Source: an uncultured Fimbriimonadales bacterium
GTDB taxonomy: Bacteria; Armatimonadota; Fimbriimonadia; Fimbriimonadales; GBS-DC
DNA: 13,824 nucleotides
Assembly: GCA_937925775.1 (NCBI GenBank)
Contig: CALAMM010000106.1
Location: 1-13,824, forward strand
Direction of reading: 5' to 3'
Part shown: positions 12,656 through 13,824 of the stretch, piece after piece
Layout of the letters: each line of letters opens with the position of its first letter
Position numbering within the stretch: the first letter of the stretch is position 1
The notes under the pieces: model-generated
What the model was told of the DNA's origin: nothing
Database searches by the model: none
Seen by the model: the letters and a program-made list of their open reading frames with translations, nothing else
Translations under genes and position numbers: made by a program

Positions 12656-13522
12656 TCAGCGAGCGGCGTGTAGCGAGCGGGCTATCTGCCCTGCCAGCCG
12701 CGCGTTCGACTCCAGCAACGCGAGATTCACTTGGAGCGTGCGCCCGTTGCTTAGTTCCGCAAGGCGCTTCAAGAGCCACGGCGTCGTCGCGCTCCCCGCG
12801 ACTTTGGACTCGGCGCACTCGCGCAGCGCCTGCTCCAGCAGAGCGTCCAGCTCGGCGCGTGGAATCGCATACTCGGCAGGCGGTGGCTGAACGACCAGCA
12901 TCGCCGTACCCACCTCACGGTGCGCCTGCCACAGTTCAACCAGCGCGTCCACATCGTGGACGGTCGCGTCCACGCGCAGCCCCGTGTGGGGCGTGTAGAA
13001 ACCGGGCAGCTCGTCGGTCTGATAGCCGATTACGGGGATGCCGTAGGTCTCCAGCCACTCGCGCGTGGCAGGCAGATCCAAAATCACCTTCGCGCCGGAG
13101 CAGAGGACGAGCATGGGCGTGCGGGCTAAGGTGGGCAGGTCGCCGCTGACCTCGCGTCGGTCGCGGTGCACGCCACCAATCCCGCCTGTAGCCATCACCT
13201 CGATCCCCGCTTGGCGTGCGAGATAGACCGTCGCGGCGACCGTTGTGCCGCCTGTAAGCTGCATCGCGCAAGCGATACCGAGATTATGCAGGGCGATTTT
13301 GGAGGGCGCGGGTGCCTGCGCGAGCATCATCAGCTCCGCTTCCGAGATGCCCACGCGGGGTTTGCCCTGCACCACCGCGACGATACTCGGCGTTGCCCCC
13401 GATGCCTCCACGGCGTGCTGCATTCGCCGCGCCGCCTCCAGATTCGTGGGGTATGGCAATCCGTGCGTGATGACCGCCGATTCGAGCGCCACGCGCTCCC
13501 GCTCCGCTACCGAAATCCGCAT
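12656..13522 (-). CDS. psuG: Pseudouridine-5'-phosphate glycosidase
   Basis: 288 residues. PsuG reversibly cleaves pseudouridine 5'-phosphate to uracil and ribose 5-phosphate, a Mn2+-dependent C-glycosidase of pseudouridine salvage. Family signatures are 'VALESAVITHGLPYPTN' (Glu14), 'SKIALHN' (Lys75), 'GGTTVAATV', 'MATGGIGGVHR' (110-120), 'SGDL' (Asp128), 'CSGAKVILDLPATREWLETYGIPVIGY' (Lys145, the expected Schiff-base lysine) and 'TDELPGFY'. Glu, both lysines and the Mn-site Asp expected from the E. coli enzyme are therefore present. Length is slightly below the usual 300-312. ATG at 13522 has a distant AAGGGG (11 nt spacing) as a weak SD. No kinase partner (psuK) or transporter is next to it. 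It lies directly downstream of the CRISPR array on the same strand, and no -10-like box is seen in the 71 bp between. Confidence 0.95.
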   Translation of the reverse strand: MRISVAERERVALESAVITHGLPYPTNLEAARRMQHAVEASGATPSIVAVVQGKPRVGISEAELMMLAQAPAPSKIALHNLGIACAMQLTGGTTVAATVYLARQAGIEVMATGGIGGVHRDRREVSGDLPTLARTPMLVLCSGAKVILDLPATREWLETYGIPVIGYQTDELPGFYTPHTGLRVDATVHDVDALVELWQAHREVGTAMLVVQPPPAEYAIPRAELDALLEQALRECAESKVAGSATTPWLLKRLAELSNGRTLQVNLALLESNARLAGQIARSLHAAR

Positions 13523-13561
13523 ATCTCTTGCAACCCCTTCTGCTTCACCCTCTTTCCAGAT

Positions 13562-13590
13562 TTCGCTCCCTCACATCTCAATCCCTCACA
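13562..13590 (-). repeat. Decayed half-repeats beyond the CRISPR trailer
   Basis: Two further copies of the repeat's ATTGAAAC-side half sit left of the last full repeat: CTCAATCCCTCACA (13577-13590) and TTCGCTCCCTCACA (13562-13575), compared with TTCAATCCCTCACA in the repeat (13596-13609). They are 15 and 19 bp apart start to start, with no spacer-length DNA between, so they are truncated, degenerate repeat remnants, not functional units. Confidence 0.6.
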
Positions 13591-13593
13591 CCT

Positions 13594-13824
13594 GCTTCAA
13601 TCCCTCACAGGTAGGCTACAAACGTCCGCGTCATCCCTCGCGCTCGTCCCCAGCCGGGCGCGTTTCAATCCCTCACAGGTAGGCTACAAACGTACCGCGC
13701 CGAGGCATTGCAAGCGAATCTGGAAGGTTTCAATCCCTCACAGGTAGGCTACAAACGTGTCAGAGATAAAGATTTGTTTGAGTTCTCTGTGGACTTGTTT
13801 CAATCCCTCACAGGTAGGCTACAA
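13594..13824 (-). CRISPR. CRISPR array, trailer end, continues beyond the window
   Basis: Four 30-bp repeats at 13594-13623, 13662-13691, 13727-13756 and 13797-13824 (last one cut after 28 bp), beginning GTTTCAATCC and ending GGCTACAAAC on +. Spacers are 38, 35 and 40 bp (13624-13661, 13692-13726, 13757-13796) and unrelated to each other apart from each starting with GT. Read on the - strand the repeat ends in ATTGAAAC, the 8-nt 5' crRNA handle typical of type I-A/I-B and III systems, so transcription should be leftward and the leader to the right, outside the window. The leftmost repeat has the change GTTTC to GCTTC, i.e. in the handle, consistent with a degenerate terminal repeat at the trailer. 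No cas gene is in the window, so the subtype is open. Confidence 0.97.

Noticed and set aside
12505..13149. 214-codon open frame on + opposite psuG
   Set aside because: Low-complexity Arg/Ala/Ser/Pro composition, overlaps the 3' end of DUF4230 and antisense to a strongly conserved psuG.
13594..13824. cas genes or a leader linked to the CRISPR array
   Set aside because: The visible DNA left of the array encodes psuG, and the repeat polarity places leader and probable cas genes to the right, outside the window; nothing can be said about the subtype.

Overview
The window is a GC-rich (roughly 60%) bacterial chromosome segment, densely coded on both strands, with a CRISPR array running off the right edge. 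Core bacterial genes (smpB, ruvB, holB, queF) and a CRISPR repeat of the ATTGAAAC-handle type common in thermophiles suggest a free-living, probably thermophilic bacterium. The style (many TANNNT boxes right next to start codons, vWA/DUF2135 membrane proteins, DUF4230, stand-alone PsuG) would fit Armatimonadota or a Chloroflexota/Deinococcota-like lineage, but this placement is a low-confidence guess from gene content, not a match.

Left third (1-4250, + strand): the 3' end of a zinc-type alcohol dehydrogenase; a homogentisate-1,2-dioxygenase-like cupin with its own promoter; a small protein resembling the C-terminal winged helices of the selenocysteine elongation factor SelB; a secreted or anchored protein of unknown function with an apparent 17-residue out-of-frame patch; and a TetR-family regulator with a palindrome over its -10 box.

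Centre (4229-9250): mostly a membrane/vWA gene set on the - strand. Three genes form a tight operon read leftward from about 9240: a membrane-anchored vWA protein, a coiled-coil four-helix membrane protein, and a DUF2135 (YfaP-like) protein with a glycine-rich duplicated membrane domain. A fourth, lipobox-bearing vWA protein lies further left, separated from the operon by smpB on the + strand. The genes around smpB overlap or abut, and smpB and the vWA lipoprotein share interleaved divergent -10 boxes. This vWA-membrane set is the best candidate for an undescribed system in the window.

Right third (9281-13824): queF (- strand) and ruvB (+) diverge from a 40-bp gap; ruvB converges on holB (DNA polymerase III delta'); a DUF4230 gene diverges from holB and converges on psuG (pseudouridine-5'-phosphate glycosidase). 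The CRISPR array begins 71 bp upstream of psuG. Its repeat orientation puts the leader beyond the right edge and the decayed trailer next to psuG, so array transcription would run towards psuG. No cas genes are in the window.

There is no gap above 130 bp without a gene, and no rRNA, tRNA, insertion sequence or integrase was seen. A recurring theme is probable leaderless or near-leaderless transcription (smpB, ruvB, queF, DUF4230), next to operon-internal genes that carry good Shine-Dalgarno sites.
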